Below, one piece after another: positions 34,830-47,248 of a stretch of 64,000 nt of DNA (within the stretch, counting starts at the first letter, position 1; each line of letters opens with the position of its first letter). The notes under the pieces were generated by a model. The model had not been told where the DNA came from. It worked only from the letters and a program-made list of their open reading frames with translations, and searched no databases. The translations under genes and the position numbers were made by a program. Source of the DNA: Scylla paramamosain (taxonomy: Eukaryota; Arthropoda; Malacostraca; Decapoda; Portunidae); NCBI RefSeq assembly GCF_035594125.1, contig NC_087166.1:17713266-17777265 (forward strand), given 5' to 3'.

Positions 34830-35947
34830 GCCTCAGTCGCTCAGCACCTCCTTGGGAATGCCCACACGGCAGAATATCCCTACCAGCGCTTCAGCCACCG
34901 TGGTGGCCTCTATATTTTTCAGGGGTACTGCTTCAGACCAGCGAGTGCTGAAGTCCACACACGTGAGTAGATATTTTGATCCGTCAGTCGCGCGTGGCGT
35001 GATAGGTCCAACAAGATCTACCGCTATCCTCTCAAATGGTTCGGATATAAGGGGCGCAGGTTTCACACGGGCCTTGTCTACAGTTTTTTGACACACGTCA
35101 TAAGATCTCACGAATCTTGCGATATCGGCCATCATGCCAGGCCAGAAAAATGTGTGACTAATGCGGTCTTGTGTTTTCTGTCGCCCCATGTGACTACCCA
35201 AGGACGCGCAATGCCCCATCTCCATCACCGCGTGGCGGTACTGTGCAGGTACCACGAATTGCGACCGAGCCTCACCGAGGTCGGAGATGACTTCTCTATA
35301 CAACTTTCCTCTGTGTTGGCAGAAGCGAGTCGTTCCGTATTTATTTACCCCCGACACCACCTCAGTGACTTGCTTCCGAATGTTTGCAAGGGAGGGATCA
35401 ATCTTTTGTGCGCCAGTGACGTTAGCGCTATTGAGCAGCTCGTCAGGTGATGTGTGCTTGAGAGGGACCACGGGCCGTGTGTCTTGTGCCTGGGCTCGCG
35501 TCAGGGCGGCACCTACTTGATCTTCGGTTTGGGTCGCGGCGTCCGTGTTCCGAACGTCCCTCACCCCTTCAACGTTACCGATTATCAATTCACAGATCGG
35601 CTTTTTCATCACAGCGGCCTGAATTCTGCCAGTGAGGAATGGCGTCTCCACGTCGACTACAGCTATCGGGCAAGTAGCCACAGAGCTGTTAATCATAACG
35701 ACTCTCACTTGTTCTGTGAACTGAGCGGGGGCAACCAGGGCCTCTTTCACTACACAACCAGTAGAACCATTGTCCTGCATTACTCTTACCGACCTGCCCC
35801 CTACTTTACCGTTTTTCACAATCAATCCCCGCGGTGAATCTACTGGTACTGAGGAGGCGGCTGCGAGTCAAAATGAGTGGGCCTGTGGGGCCCTGTTATT
35901 TGCTTCAAGGGTCACCTGAACGCTATCTACGGCCGGCGAGGGGTGGT
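34830..35947 (-). pseudogene. Protease and integrase N-terminal/core of the Gmr1-like element
   Basis: The frame is open from about 35,860 (after a TGA) to a TGA at 34,830. The aspartic protease core reads MQDNGSTGCVVKEAL (family D-T/S-G; here D-N-G). After a linker come the integrase zinc-binding part (HAVMEMGHCASLGSHMGRQ, then FFWPGMMADIARFVRSYDVCQ; the first Cys of the C-x-x-C pair is Tyr) and the core: RIAVDLVGPI (first Asp) and VGIPKEVLSD (second Asp), directly followed by the stop in place of the usual Arg codon (CGA to TGA type change). The integrase continues in frame beyond this stop. Confidence 0.85.
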
Positions 35948-35948
35948 T

Positions 35949-36768
35949 CTAGATGGCTGTAATTGGAGTAGCGTCTGCCGCTGGTACAATATCGTCCGGC
36001 GTATCGAGTAGCGCGGCAGCATATCTGCCTGTTTGTGGGCCAGCTCTCGTAGGTGGTGCGGGACGCGATGAGCCGGTATTCCACCCACGTGGTGGTTGAA
36101 ACTTATTACCCTCCCTGGGGTGTCCTTGTGGCTTATTCTGCCGGAAAGGAGGCGGTGCCTGCTCCATCCTTACTGGCTCCGGATCGTTGGGTTGCGCCTT
36201 GCTGCCGCTCCCCGCGGAACGAATTCGGGGAACATTTTTACGTCCATGTGCGGCAAAATGGAGGTCCAGGTTTTCCGCCATTTTGTTTGCCTGTACGTTT
36301 CCCGTGGCCTTATTTGTGGACACAAACTCAGGCGGGCACATTTCCTCAAACCTATCGCGTATGACTAACTCCCGCAGCTCTTCATACGTGAGGTAAATCC
36401 TTTCCTTTTGCACTCGCTCGTCAAAGAGACGAGAAATTCTGGCGTGAGCCTGAACGGCAGTTTCGTTATCACAGATAGCGGCACTGCGAAATGCCTGCTT
36501 GGCTGCCTCCGCCGTTCTGCCAAACGCCTTCAAAAGAGCGCATTTCATGTGCTCGAACGATGGACAAGGCTTTGCCTGTAAACAGGCTGTAAAATTCGAT
36601 GGCCTTCTCTTCAAACTCCATCTGATACAGCTTGTTCAGCCGCTCGAAACGGGAAATGAAGGCATCGATGTCTTCCCCTTCACGGTAAGCATTAAGTTTC
36701 ATCCTATGTAAGGCACGAAGAGTGCTTCCCTCAGAATTTCGAGATCGAGTCGCTTCTAGAAAGCTCAA
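35949..36768 (-). pseudogene. Gag of the Gmr1-like element, 5'-truncated
   Basis: The capsid-like part is in two overlapping frames. The first (from about 36,740) gives [40 protein letters not shown] and ALSIVRAH. After a frameshift near 36,560 the second gives FEHMKCALLKAFGRTAEAAK, VQAHARISRLFDERVQKERI and a Pro/Gln/Gly-rich tail to 35,949. A conventional CCHC knuckle was not seen. The 5' end is lost at the junction with satellite. Confidence 0.75.
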
Positions 36769-36791
36769 AAACACTCATATTACAAGTTTTA

Positions 36792-36936
<145 letters not shown>

Positions 36937-37174
36937 CTTTGTATGCATTTTGGTGTTTTGTTCCTTAATATAGTGGTAATCACTTATAATGCACGTTTTT
37001 TTGGCAATATTGTTCTATTTCTCCATATCGAGTCTTATTCATGTGTTTCAGCGAATTCATAGCTAAAAATACTCATAATACACTTTTTTTTTATTAATAT
37101 GCACTTTGCATGCACTTTTAGCATTTTGGTACGTAACAAGCTCAAAGACATTGAAAATACTCGTTTTCCATAAC

Positions 37175-37301
<127 letters not shown>

Positions 37302-37649
37302 AAGGCTGTTCTGTATGTGTTTTAGTGTTTTGTTACATATGGTCAAAAAAAAAAAATAAATAAATAAAATACACGTTTTCGATAACGTCCACATATAATG
37401 TTTTTTCCATGCATTTTAGTATTTTGGTGCCTAATATGCTCATAAACACCTAAACGATACGTTATTGGTAGTGTCGTCTCGTTAATCAATATAAGGTGCT
37501 TTGCATGCATTTTTGACGTTTTCATTCCTAACAAGCCAAAAAACACTGAAATAAAACAAGTTTTTGGAAATTTTGTTCTGCTTCTGCAGAAAAGATATTC
37601 TGTATGTGTTTTAGCGTTTTTAAAAGTACGAAGCTGAAAACACTCAAAA

Positions 37650-37874
<225 letters not shown>

Positions 37875-40800
37875 TTTTCCGTGTTTATTTTAGCGTTTTG
37901 GTACGTAAGAACCTGAAAAGCACAAAAAAACACGTTTTTGGTAATTATTATTATTATTATTTTTATTTATGTATTTATTTGTTTTCCCATAAAGGGTGCT
38001 TTCTATGCAAATTAGCGTTCTGGTACCTAACAAACTCAATAAGGATCATCTTACACTTTATTGACAATAATGTTCTAATTCGTCTTGTAGGTGGCTTCGT
38101 ATGTATTTTGGTGTTTTGGTTTCTAACATTTTAGTAACCACTTACAATATACATTTTTAAAATACTGTTTTATCTATCCATATAGAATGCTATTCATGTG
38201 TTTTAACGTTTTTGTAGCTAAGAAACTAGCTAGCTAAGAAAAAAAACTCTCATAACACAAGTGTGTTATACTATCGCTTCCTTTCCCATAGTGGGTTATT
38301 TGCATTTATTTTTAGCGTGTTGGTACATAACAAGCTCAAAGGCACTCAGAATACATGTTTTTTGTAATGTTCTTTTTCTCCATAAAGGATGTTTTGCAGG
38401 TGTTTTACCGTTTTGGTACGCAAGAAGCTTTGTAACACTCAAAAGATACGTTTTCGATAATATTGTTTGTTTTCCATGCCTTTTAGCGTTTTGCTGCCAA
38501 TTACGCTCATAAACACGCAAATGACACGTTTCTGGTAATGTAATCTCGTTGCCTATATAGGGAGCAAGGTATGGATTTCGTCGTTTTGTTAATTAGCAAG
38601 CTAAAAAAAATAAATAAAAAAACGTTTATTCATTTTTTTTTCTTTTGGTCCCAGAAAGTGAGTTTTGTATGCGTTTTAGCGTTTTTGTAATTAAGAAGCT
38701 GAAAACAACTAAAAGACATGATTTTTATGAAGTAGTTTTGTTTTCCAGTATAGCATGTTTCCCATGCGTGTTAGCTTTATGGTAAGTAAGAAGTTGATAA
38801 ATCATCCAAAAAACAATTTTTTTGGTAATGTTTTTCTTGTCTTTTCCCACAACGAATGCTTTACATTCACTTTAGAGTTTTGATACGTAATAAACCCAAG
38901 AACATTAATTTTACACGTTTTCAAGAATGTTGTTCAGATTTTTTAATAGGGTGCTTTGTATGCATTTAGGCGTTTTGGTCCCTTACATAGTGGTAATCAC
39001 TCATAATACACAATTTTGGTAATTTTGTTTTGTTTAACCATATAAAGTTATATACATATGTATTAGTGTTTTGGTAGCTTCGAAGTTGAAAACACTCACA
39101 ATATACGTTTCTGTTAATATGACGATATAAAAAAAAAAAAAAAAAAACATGTATTATGAGTGTTTTTCGTTTCTTCGTATTGTGTATTTTCCATGCATTT
39201 TAGCATTCTGGTAACTATATAACAAAAATAAACTGAAAATACACGTTTTTCATAATATTGATCTGTTTTGTCCATAAAAGATTTTCATAATATTGATCTG
39301 TTTTGCCCATAAAGGGTGTTTTGAACGTGTTTTAGCGTTTTGGTACGTAAGAAACTCAAAAACACTCATAAGACACGTTTTCGAATATGTTCTCATAAAG
39401 GGTGTTTTCTATGTTTTTTTTTTTTTTTTCTTAGAGTTTTGATGCCTAATACGCTTATAAACAGCCAAACGAGACGTTTCTGGTAATGTCGTCTCGTTAC
39501 CCATGTAGGATGCTTTGTATGCACTTTGGCGTTTCCATACCTAACAAGACCAAAAACACTGAAAAGACATGTCTTGGTTAAGGTTGTTTTGTTTATCCAG
39601 AAAGGATGTTTTATATGCGTTTTAGCGTTTTTGTACATACGAGGTTCAAAAACACTCAGACACGGTTCTGATCAAGTTGTTTTATTTTCCAATATAGCGT
39701 GTTTTCGATGCTTTTAAGCGTTTTAGTAAGAAGATGAAAATCACTCAAACGACACGTTTTTGGTAATGTTGTTTTCTTTTCCCATATAGGGTATCTAACA
39801 AGGTCAAAAGCATAGATATTAAACGTTTTTAGCAATGTTGTTCTGATTCTTCTTATTTGGTGCTTTGTATGCATGTTGGTGTTTTGTTATCTAACATGGT
39901 GGTAATTTACTCATGATACACGTATTTTGTAATGTTGCTCTTTTTCTTTCTATAGAGTGCTATTCATATGTTTTAGTGTTTTGAACCTAAGAAGCTGAAA
40001 AAAAAAAAAACTCATAATACACGTTTTTGTTGATATCGTTTCGTTTCCCATATTGGGAACTTTAAATGTATTTTCTACGTTTTGATACATACCAAGTATA
40101 AAAACACTTAAAAGACACATTTTCGATGATGTTTTGTTTTCACATGTAGGGTGTACATGCTTTTTAGAGTTTTGGCGCCAAATACTGTCATAAACACCCA
40201 AATTACACGTTTCTGGTAATGTTAGGTGCTTTGCATGCATTTTGGCCTTTTGATAACTAATAAGTTCAAAAACATGCAAAATACACGTTTTTGTTAATGA
40301 TGTTTTGTTTCTTAAAAGGAGAGTTTTGTTTGCGTTTTAGCGTTTTTACATAAGAACCAGAAAAAAAACTCCAAAGGCACGACTTTGATTATTATTATTT
40401 TTTTTTCCAATATAGCTAGTTTTTCATGGTTTTAAGAATTTTGGTACGTTTGAAGCTGAGAAGCACTCAAGAGACACATTTTTAGTAAAGTTTTTATTTC
40501 TCTTATAGTGTTCTCCATGCACTTTAGCGTTTTTTACCTAAGAAGCTCAAAAACACTCATATTATTCGTTTTTAGCAATGTTGTTTTGATTCTTCTTATT
40601 GGGTGCTTAGTATGTATTTTTGAATTTTTTGTCTTTAACATAGTAGTAATCACTCATGATAAATGTTTTTGGTAATTATGTTCTGTTTCTCCATACTGAT
40701 TGATATTCATGTATTTTAACGTTTTTGGAGCTTAGAAGCTGTAAATACTGAAGCTGAATACACGTTTCTGTTAATATCGAGTTATTTCCTTACTAGGTAC

Positions 40801-41178
40801 ATTTCAAGTTTTTTTTTTTTTTTTTTTTGCGTTCTCGTACCTAACAAGCTCATAAACACTGAAAAGCCACGTTTTTCATTATGTTGTTCTGTTTCTCCGG
40901 AAAGAGTATTTTGCATATGTTTAAGCGTTTTGGTACGTAGGAAGCTCAAAGCATTCAGAAGACACGTTTTCGATAATGTTGATTTGTTTTACCATACAGT
41001 GTGCTTTCAATGTTTTTTTTTTTTTTTTGTGTGTGTTTTGGTACATAATGCACTCATAACCACCAAAGTGATACATTTTTGGTAATGTCGTTTCGTTACT
41101 CCATATAGGGTGAATGCTTTGCATGCATTTTGGCGTTTGATAACTAACAAGATAAAAAAACAACAACACTTAAAACAC

Positions 41179-41430
<252 letters not shown>

Positions 41431-41511
41431 GTTATTCTCTTTGTCCAGAAATGGTGTTTTCTATAATGTTTGGCCTTTTTGTACATAAGCAGGTCAAAAA
41501 CACTAAAGGTG

Positions 41512-41580
41512 GGGTTGTAGGAGATCAACCTCCTACAACCCATCCATTTTTTTTTTGACCCAAGGTCAAAAAAAAAAAAA
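41512..41580. repeat. Two adjacent perfect hairpins
   Basis: Hairpin 1: a 12-bp stem GGGTTGTAGGAG / CTCCTACAACCC with a 6-base loop (41,512-41,541). Hairpin 2: a 14-bp stem of T-run plus GACC and GGTC plus A-run with a 3-base loop CAA (41,547-41,580). They mark the left border of a non-satellite block. Confidence 0.85.
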
Positions 41581-41582
41581 AA

Positions 41583-42600
41583 AAATAATGACCCATAATT
41601 TTTTTTTGTTATATTATTCTGCATTTTTTAAGTTCTTTTGTTACGTACAATATTTTTGAAAAACAATATCATTCCCTTATGGAATGAGTTGTCCCGTCAT
41701 AAAATTCTACAGTTTTATGTGCCGGGAGACATCTATGGTTATTTTCTTTTTCCCTTTTTCCCAAATTTTTTTTTGTTGTACCCGTTTTGCTATTGTCTCC
41801 TATGAATAATTACGGTTCTGTTTCTGCACTTAACATCAGAGAAGAAGAAAATTAAAGCGTAAACTTTATTTTCTTGGTTTTATAATAAAAAAAAAATAAA
41901 TAAATAAATAAAAAAATATTTCTTCGTAAATCCAACAAATAACCAGTTACATATCTTTTGCAGTAATATTTTATTCATTTTATACAGTAGAACTGGTTTT
42001 TACTTAACTATATATGGCGAAATATAATAACATTTAATTTCCCCCTCCCTACGAGGTAATTCAAGCTTGAAAAGAAAAAAAAAAAATCACCTTAGGCCTG
42101 TGTACAAAAGAAATCGGAGTAACTAAAAGGAAACTACGTCTACTTTTTCCACATATCCTCATGTAAATATCGAGTGAATTTCAAGTTCCTAACTCCTTCA
42201 AGTTACACTAACTCCTTCAACTTTATTGTTTGATATCTCAAAATGGCGGATTTTTGCATCTAAAAAATATTTCCTCTGCTGTTATTATTATTACACATAT
42301 ATGAGCTATTGCTGCTTATGGAGGTATGGAAGGTAAATAACTAAATGTACTACCTGAATTATTGCTTGGATTTGATTTTGAGTTTTTGACAAATATTTTG
42401 AGTGTCAAATTATCTTTTACTTTTTCGTCAAAAAAAAAAAATCTCTATTTTACAATTAAGAAACGCTAAAAGACATTGATCTTCTTCTATCCTTCCTAAA
42501 CAAGATGTTCTTTGAATGAAAGTATTGTCAAAAAAAAAAAAAAAAGGGAGGAGATGCGAGCTGAGTATAAGCAATTTAACATGACATTCGAATAAAAAAA
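41583..42600. other. Non-satellite block A inside the array
   Basis: AT-rich sequence that does not fit the monomer. Its part at about 42,090-42,590 (words such as AATCGGAGTAACTAAA, ACACATATATGAGCTATTGC, GAATGAAAGTATTG, GGGAGGAGATGCGAGC) recurs at 43,910-44,285. No coding region was found. Confidence 0.7.
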
Positions 42601-43909
42601 GCATGATTTTTATTTTTATTTTATTTTTTTTTCAGAATTGCGTGTTTTCTATGCTTTTTATCGTTTTGGTGTGTAAGAACCCGAAAACAATGCAAATATA
42701 CGTTTTTGGTAATATTTTATTTTTCATAAATAAGATGTTCTAAATGGATTGGAGCGTTTCGGTAACTAACAACCACAATAACACTCGTCTTACACATTTT
42801 TAGCAATGTTCTTGTGTTTCTTCATATAGGGTACTTCATATGTATTTTGCATTTTGATGCCCAACATGGTGATAATAATTCATAATACACATTTTGGGTA
42901 ATGTTATTATGTTTCTACATACAAAATGCTATTTATGTGTTTTAGCGCTTTGGTACCTAAGGAGCTGAACAATACCCATAATACACGTTTCTGTTAATAG
43001 GGTTGTGATTCCCCATACTTTGCATGTATTTTGGCGTTTTCGTACCTAATAAACAAAAAACACTCTAAATAAATTTGTTTGGTAATGTTCTATTTTCCAA
43101 AAAAAAGTGTTTTACATTTGTTTTAGCGTTTTGGTACGTAAGAACCACAAAAAAACACTAAAACTTTATTTTCCAGATAGGGTGTTTTATATGTTTTTTT
43201 TTTTTTTTTTTTTAGGGTCTTGATGCCTATTACCCTCATAAACAACCAAATTACACGTTTCTGGCAATGTCGTCTCGTTACCCGATATCGGGTGCTTCAC
43301 ATGCATTTTGATGTTTTGGTACCTAACAAGCTCGAAAGCACTCAAAACACACGTTTTTTGTAATGTCCTGTTTCTCTAGAAAGGAAGTTTTGTAAGTCTT
43401 TTAGCATTTTGGTACGATAAGAAGTTGATAACTCTCAAAAGTCGTGATATTGATATAGTCGTTTTGTTTTACAATAAAGCATGTTTTCCATGCTTTATAG
43501 CGTTCCGGAAATTAAGAAGCTAAAAAACACGTTTTTGGCAATATTGTTTTCTTTTTCCAAATAATTTGGTGTTTTCGTACCTAACAAGCTCAAAAACACT
43601 CACATCACAGGTTTTTAACAATGTTGTTATGTTTCTTTTTTTTGTTATATTTGCTTTTTGTTCATATTGGTAGTGATCACTCATAATACACACTTTTGGT
43701 AATAATATGCTGTTTCTCCATATAGAGTGCTAATCATGTGTTTTACTTTTTTGGTACCAAAAAAGCGGAAAAACACCCACTATACTTGCTTCTGTTAATA
43801 TCTTTTCGTTCCCATATTTTGCATACATTTTTAGCGTTTTGGTTCCTAAAAAGCTCAGACACTCAAAATGCACGTTTTACATAATGTTCCATAAGGCTGT
43901 TTCTCCATA

Positions 43910-44285
43910 AGGTCAAGGCTATATACAAAACCAATCGGAGTAACTAAAGGAAACTTTGCTATTTCCATATATTCTAATGTATATATTCTTTGCATTTCAA
44001 GTCCCTTCCTGTAATAGGTAAATTTCACTAACTTCTTCAGCTTTATAGCTTGGTAACTGAAGAAGGACTATTATGGCATATCAAAATTATCTCCTCCGTT
44101 ACTATTATTGTTACACATATATGGGCTATAGTAGCTTATGAAAGTAGAAAACAAAAGAAAAAACGATAGCAAATATTGATCTCTATCTCCTATCCTTTCT
44201 GATTAAAATATATTTTCAATGAAAGTATTGGTCAATAAATAAGGGAGGAGATACGAGTTGAATATAAGTAATTTAACATGGGATT
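43910..44285. repeat. Non-satellite block B, diverged copy of block A
   Basis: Shares ordered words with 42,090-42,590 (AATCGGAGTAACTAAAGGAA, ACACATATATGGGCTATAG, TGAAAGTATTGGTCAA, GGGAGGAGATACGAG) in the same orientation but is clearly diverged. Both are bounded by satellite, as if one captured unit was later amplified with the array. Confidence 0.7.
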
Positions 44286-44659
44286 TGCGATTCCTCAAAC
44301 CCGCCTCAAAATACACAATTATGATAAAGTTTTATTATTCAGTATAGCGTTTTTTTTAATGCTTTTTTAGCGTCTTCGTACTTAAGAAGCTAAAAAAAAA
44401 AAATGTAAAAGAAACTTAAAACACTCATACTAAACGTTTCTCTTAATATTGTTTCGTTTCCATATATTGGGTATTTTGCATGTATTTTACCGTTTTGGTA
44501 CCTAACAAGCACAAAAACGCTCTAAATACACGTGTTTAGTTGTGTTGTTCTATTTCTCCAAAAAAGAGTGTTTTGTATGTGTTTTAGCGTTTTAGTGTAA
44601 AAAGCTCAAAAACAGTAAAAAGGACCCACATGGAAAACAAAATATTGTTTTGTTTTCCG

Positions 44660-45680
44660 TTAATATCTCCGGCCACAACCTTACAATCACTAAACTCTGA
44701 AGTTGCATCTCCTATGCAGTATAAAGTCTACCTGTGTGCTCCTTCCTCCACTCATATATGTAACTCTGTGCTCCTCCCTCTTCTTAAAATAGATGTTCAC
44801 TAATGCCATCTCCATCCGTTTCGCACAGTCAACAACCATCTGTCCCTCCGTATTTCTCTCTCCCACACCATATTTGCCCATCACATCCTCGTCACCATTA
44901 TTTCCTCCTATACGTCCATTAAAATCTGCTCCAATAACAATCCTCTCCTCTCTGGATATGTTCTGTATCACTTCCTCCACCTCACTCCACCTCATTCCTT
45001 TTCGTCCAACTCACACCCCACCTGTAGGGCGTATGCACTGATCATATTTATTTGTATCGCTTCAGTTTCCATCTTCAAACTCATTACTCTATCAGATACC
45101 CTCTTTACTTCCAGTACACTGTTGATATACTTTTCCTTTACTATTACTCCAATGCCATTTCTCCTTCCATCCACGCCATAATACAACAACTTGCAACTTC
45201 CTCCAATCAGCCTCACTTTGTTTCCCCGCCATTTAGTTTCCTGTACACGGAGGACATCTATCTTTTTCTCCATCATGTCAGCCATTTCTCTCCCTTTACC
45301 AGTCATGGTGCCAACATTTAAAGACCAAACTTTTATCTTTACTTTTCTGTCCTTCCTTCTTTCTTGCTTCTTCCGAACCCGTCCTCCTTCTCTTCTTCTC
45401 CTCTTCCTCCCAACAGTCACATACTGTCCACCGGCGCCCTGTTGGGGCACAGCGCCGTAGACGGTCGTTGGTAACCCGGGCCGCGACCGATTCGGTATGG
45501 TGCTGTCATTTATGATCCGCATTATTGTTTGTATTGGCAAATTTTTACGCCGGATGCCCTTCTTAACGCAGCCCTCCCCATTTATCCGGGCTTGGGACCG
45601 GCACTGAGTAGCACTGGTTTGTGCTCCGAGCGGCTGGGTTATAAATACAATACATATCATTATTAATTATGTAGCACCGT
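44660..45680 (-). pseudogene. RTE-like LINE, 5' region and AP endonuclease only
   Basis: On the minus strand a basic, Arg/Lys-rich leader (RKRRRREGGRVRKKQERRKD) is followed by a complete AP-endonuclease domain: KVWSLNVGTMTGKG, VLRVQETKWRGNKVR (catalytic Glu), LLYYGVDGRRNGIGVIVKE, INMISAYALQVG, then after a frame break near 44,993 IVIGADFNGRIGG, GERNTEGQMVVDCAKRMEM, YFKKREEHRVTYMSGG and STQVDFILHRRC. The motif style matches RTE-type elements. There is no RT: the element stops at about 44,660 against satellite, so here the 3' part is missing, the reverse of ordinary LINE 5' truncation. Confidence 0.8.
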
Positions 45681-45749
45681 TACATCGCTTGGTCACCTAC
45701 TTGACGCGTCCTCGCGAATAAGGTGTACCTAACCATGTTATGTGTATGA

Positions 45750-46905
45750 AACTCCTTCATTAATAGTTGCAGAAGGAAGATATACATACAAATTTAAGGC
45801 TTATTATATTATCAATAACATTAAAATAAGGCAAGGTGTCAGGACACTTGGGTATAGAAATCCAGGTTTCAGATATACTGGTAAAGATGTCGTAGAGCCT
45901 TTGAAAATACTTTTTTGTGTTTGAAAAGGAAAGAGTGGATAATGAGTTAGTTATAAATAAAATCCTTGACTCGACTAGAACGTACATGACAAGCATCTTG
46001 TACAGCATAATATCCTATAACCTCCTCATAGATTGTCCCTTATGGGCAAGTCACTGAGAAATAAAAGGTTTCTTTGAAATAAAAGTAAAGATATCCATAA
46101 AAGTTATAATGGAAAATAGGTTTTGAAATCACATGGTTGTATGGACAGAGTGACAGGGCTGTAGACGCCTCTGAACGTGTCAAGACAACTTCACAGATTT
46201 CATTTACTACAGGTAAGAAGGCAAATTAGATACTTGAACAATGGTATAAATGTAAGTATGAAGATTTACAATGTTTTAATTCAGTTAAATCTCCAATTGT
46301 ATATAGTGAAAAATTATTGACTATTAGGAAGGATTCATGTCCAGTGTTATCAAATTATTAACGGAGAATGGAAAAGGTTTCATCTCATAGGCCTCGAAAT
46401 GATCCTGCGATTTAAAAGGTATGTTTACAATTATTGCATCTGTGGTCAAGTTAGCTTCTAGCAATGGGTAGTAATATTGGATCATGTCCGTTGCATACAG
46501 TGGTGTCAATTTTTAGGTTTACTGACCAATTTCTAGTGTGTGAAGCAAATCCTCTACATAAAATAGTGAAGTTGTTACCCCGTCATTGACAGCATTCACC
46601 ATGTTGTGAATTATCGCTTCATTAATGGAGAGAACTGAACCCAAGGAAGCTTCAAATACATGTAAACTTGATCTGTTACCACAGCGTGATTTATCACATC
46701 TAAACTATGTAAGGTATTATCAAGCACAGATGCTAAATCATTTGAATACTGCAATAATTCATTGAGGGTGGACTTCAATTTAACCAGTTTGTGGTGATGA
46801 AGGTTCAAGACCTTATTAGTAGCTGCAACCGTTATTAATTGATTATAATTTTACCTCGAATCCTGCACATCTTCGTCCAAGGCAGTGCCAAAGAGATATT
46901 GAGAC
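45750..46905 (-). pseudogene. Env-like gene of a gypsy-type endogenous retrovirus, downstream part
   Basis: Minus-strand remnant of an envelope (fusion) protein of errantivirus type. Reading down from 46,905: a LFGTALDEDV-like segment just after the fusion-peptide position, a helical region (LKSTLNELLQYSNDLASVL), a YYPLLEANLTTDAIIVNIPF block at about 46,480-46,400, and a Cys-rich stretch (CKSSYLHLYHC near 46,270; VTCP near 46,045; a further Cys near 45,985). Stops and frameshifts break it throughout. The upstream part of the same gene is at 61,819-62,363; the two are separated by the BEL/Pao insertion. Membrane-anchor and cytoplasmic parts were not seen clearly. Confidence 0.7.
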
Positions 46906-46910
46906 AATTA

Positions 46911-46965
46911 TGTAAAAATCATTAGGTAGATATAAGCAAGTGTACCTTTAAAGAAATCTATTTTC
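46911..46965 (+). repeat. 5' LTR remnant of the BEL element
   Basis: The first 55 bp match the start of the 3' LTR at 61,184 (TGTAAAAxxTxATTAxGTAG, then ATAAGCAAGTGTAxCTTTAA). The rest of the 5' LTR is absent, replaced by the fold-back at 46,966 and following unrelated sequence. Confidence 0.8.
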
Positions 46966-47055
46966 GGATCACCTGAAGATCCGCCACCCCAGCCGCACTC
47001 GGGGTGGCAGATCTTCAGGTGAGACAATCTGGGGTGGCGGATCTTCAGGTGATCC
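46966..47055. repeat. 90-bp fold-back with three copies of a 25-bp unit
   Basis: The unit GGGGTGGCGGATCTTCAGGT + GATCC occurs inverted at 46,966-46,990, direct at 47,001-47,025 (two or three differences) and direct at 47,031-47,055. Outer copies 1 and 3 are perfect reverse complements, giving a 25-bp stem. Each copy carries a CAGGTG/CACCTG E-box word. Confidence 0.9.
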
Positions 47056-47126
47056 CATACTTTTAATGAAGTAAACTTTTTTCTGCATTTTTTATATCCA
47101 CTCAGTTTTTTAATGCGTTCATGTTG

Positions 47127-47156
47127 TTAGGTTAGGTTAGGTTAGGTTAGGTTAGG
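47127..47156. repeat. (TTAGG)6 tract
   Basis: Six units of the arthropod telomere repeat between the BEL 5' LTR remnant and gag. Interstitial, not a chromosome end. Confidence 0.9.
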
Positions 47157-47248
47157 CAAGAAGACAAACAAGGAGAAGGTTAAGGTTAAGGAGAGTGTTG
47201 TGAGATACTGTATTTTTTGTGTATAAAGTTCAGTATAATGCCAACACC

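Larger units (their letters stand above)
31020..36768 (-). mobile_element. Ty3/gypsy element with integrase before reverse transcriptase (Gmr1-like)
   Basis: A minus-strand LTR retrotransposon interrupts the satellite. The gene order on the minus strand is gag, protease, integrase, reverse transcriptase, RNase H, 3' LTR. By sequence motifs it is Ty3/gypsy, but INT lies upstream of RT as in Ty1/copia, the layout known from Gmr1-type elements. The 5' LTR and the start of gag are missing: satellite resumes at about 36,769 inside gag. Stops, frameshifts and active-site changes show it is dead. Confidence 0.8.

Noticed and set aside
47127..47156. Chromosome end at the TTAGG tract
   Set aside because: Only six units, with coding retrotransposon sequence continuing on both sides.
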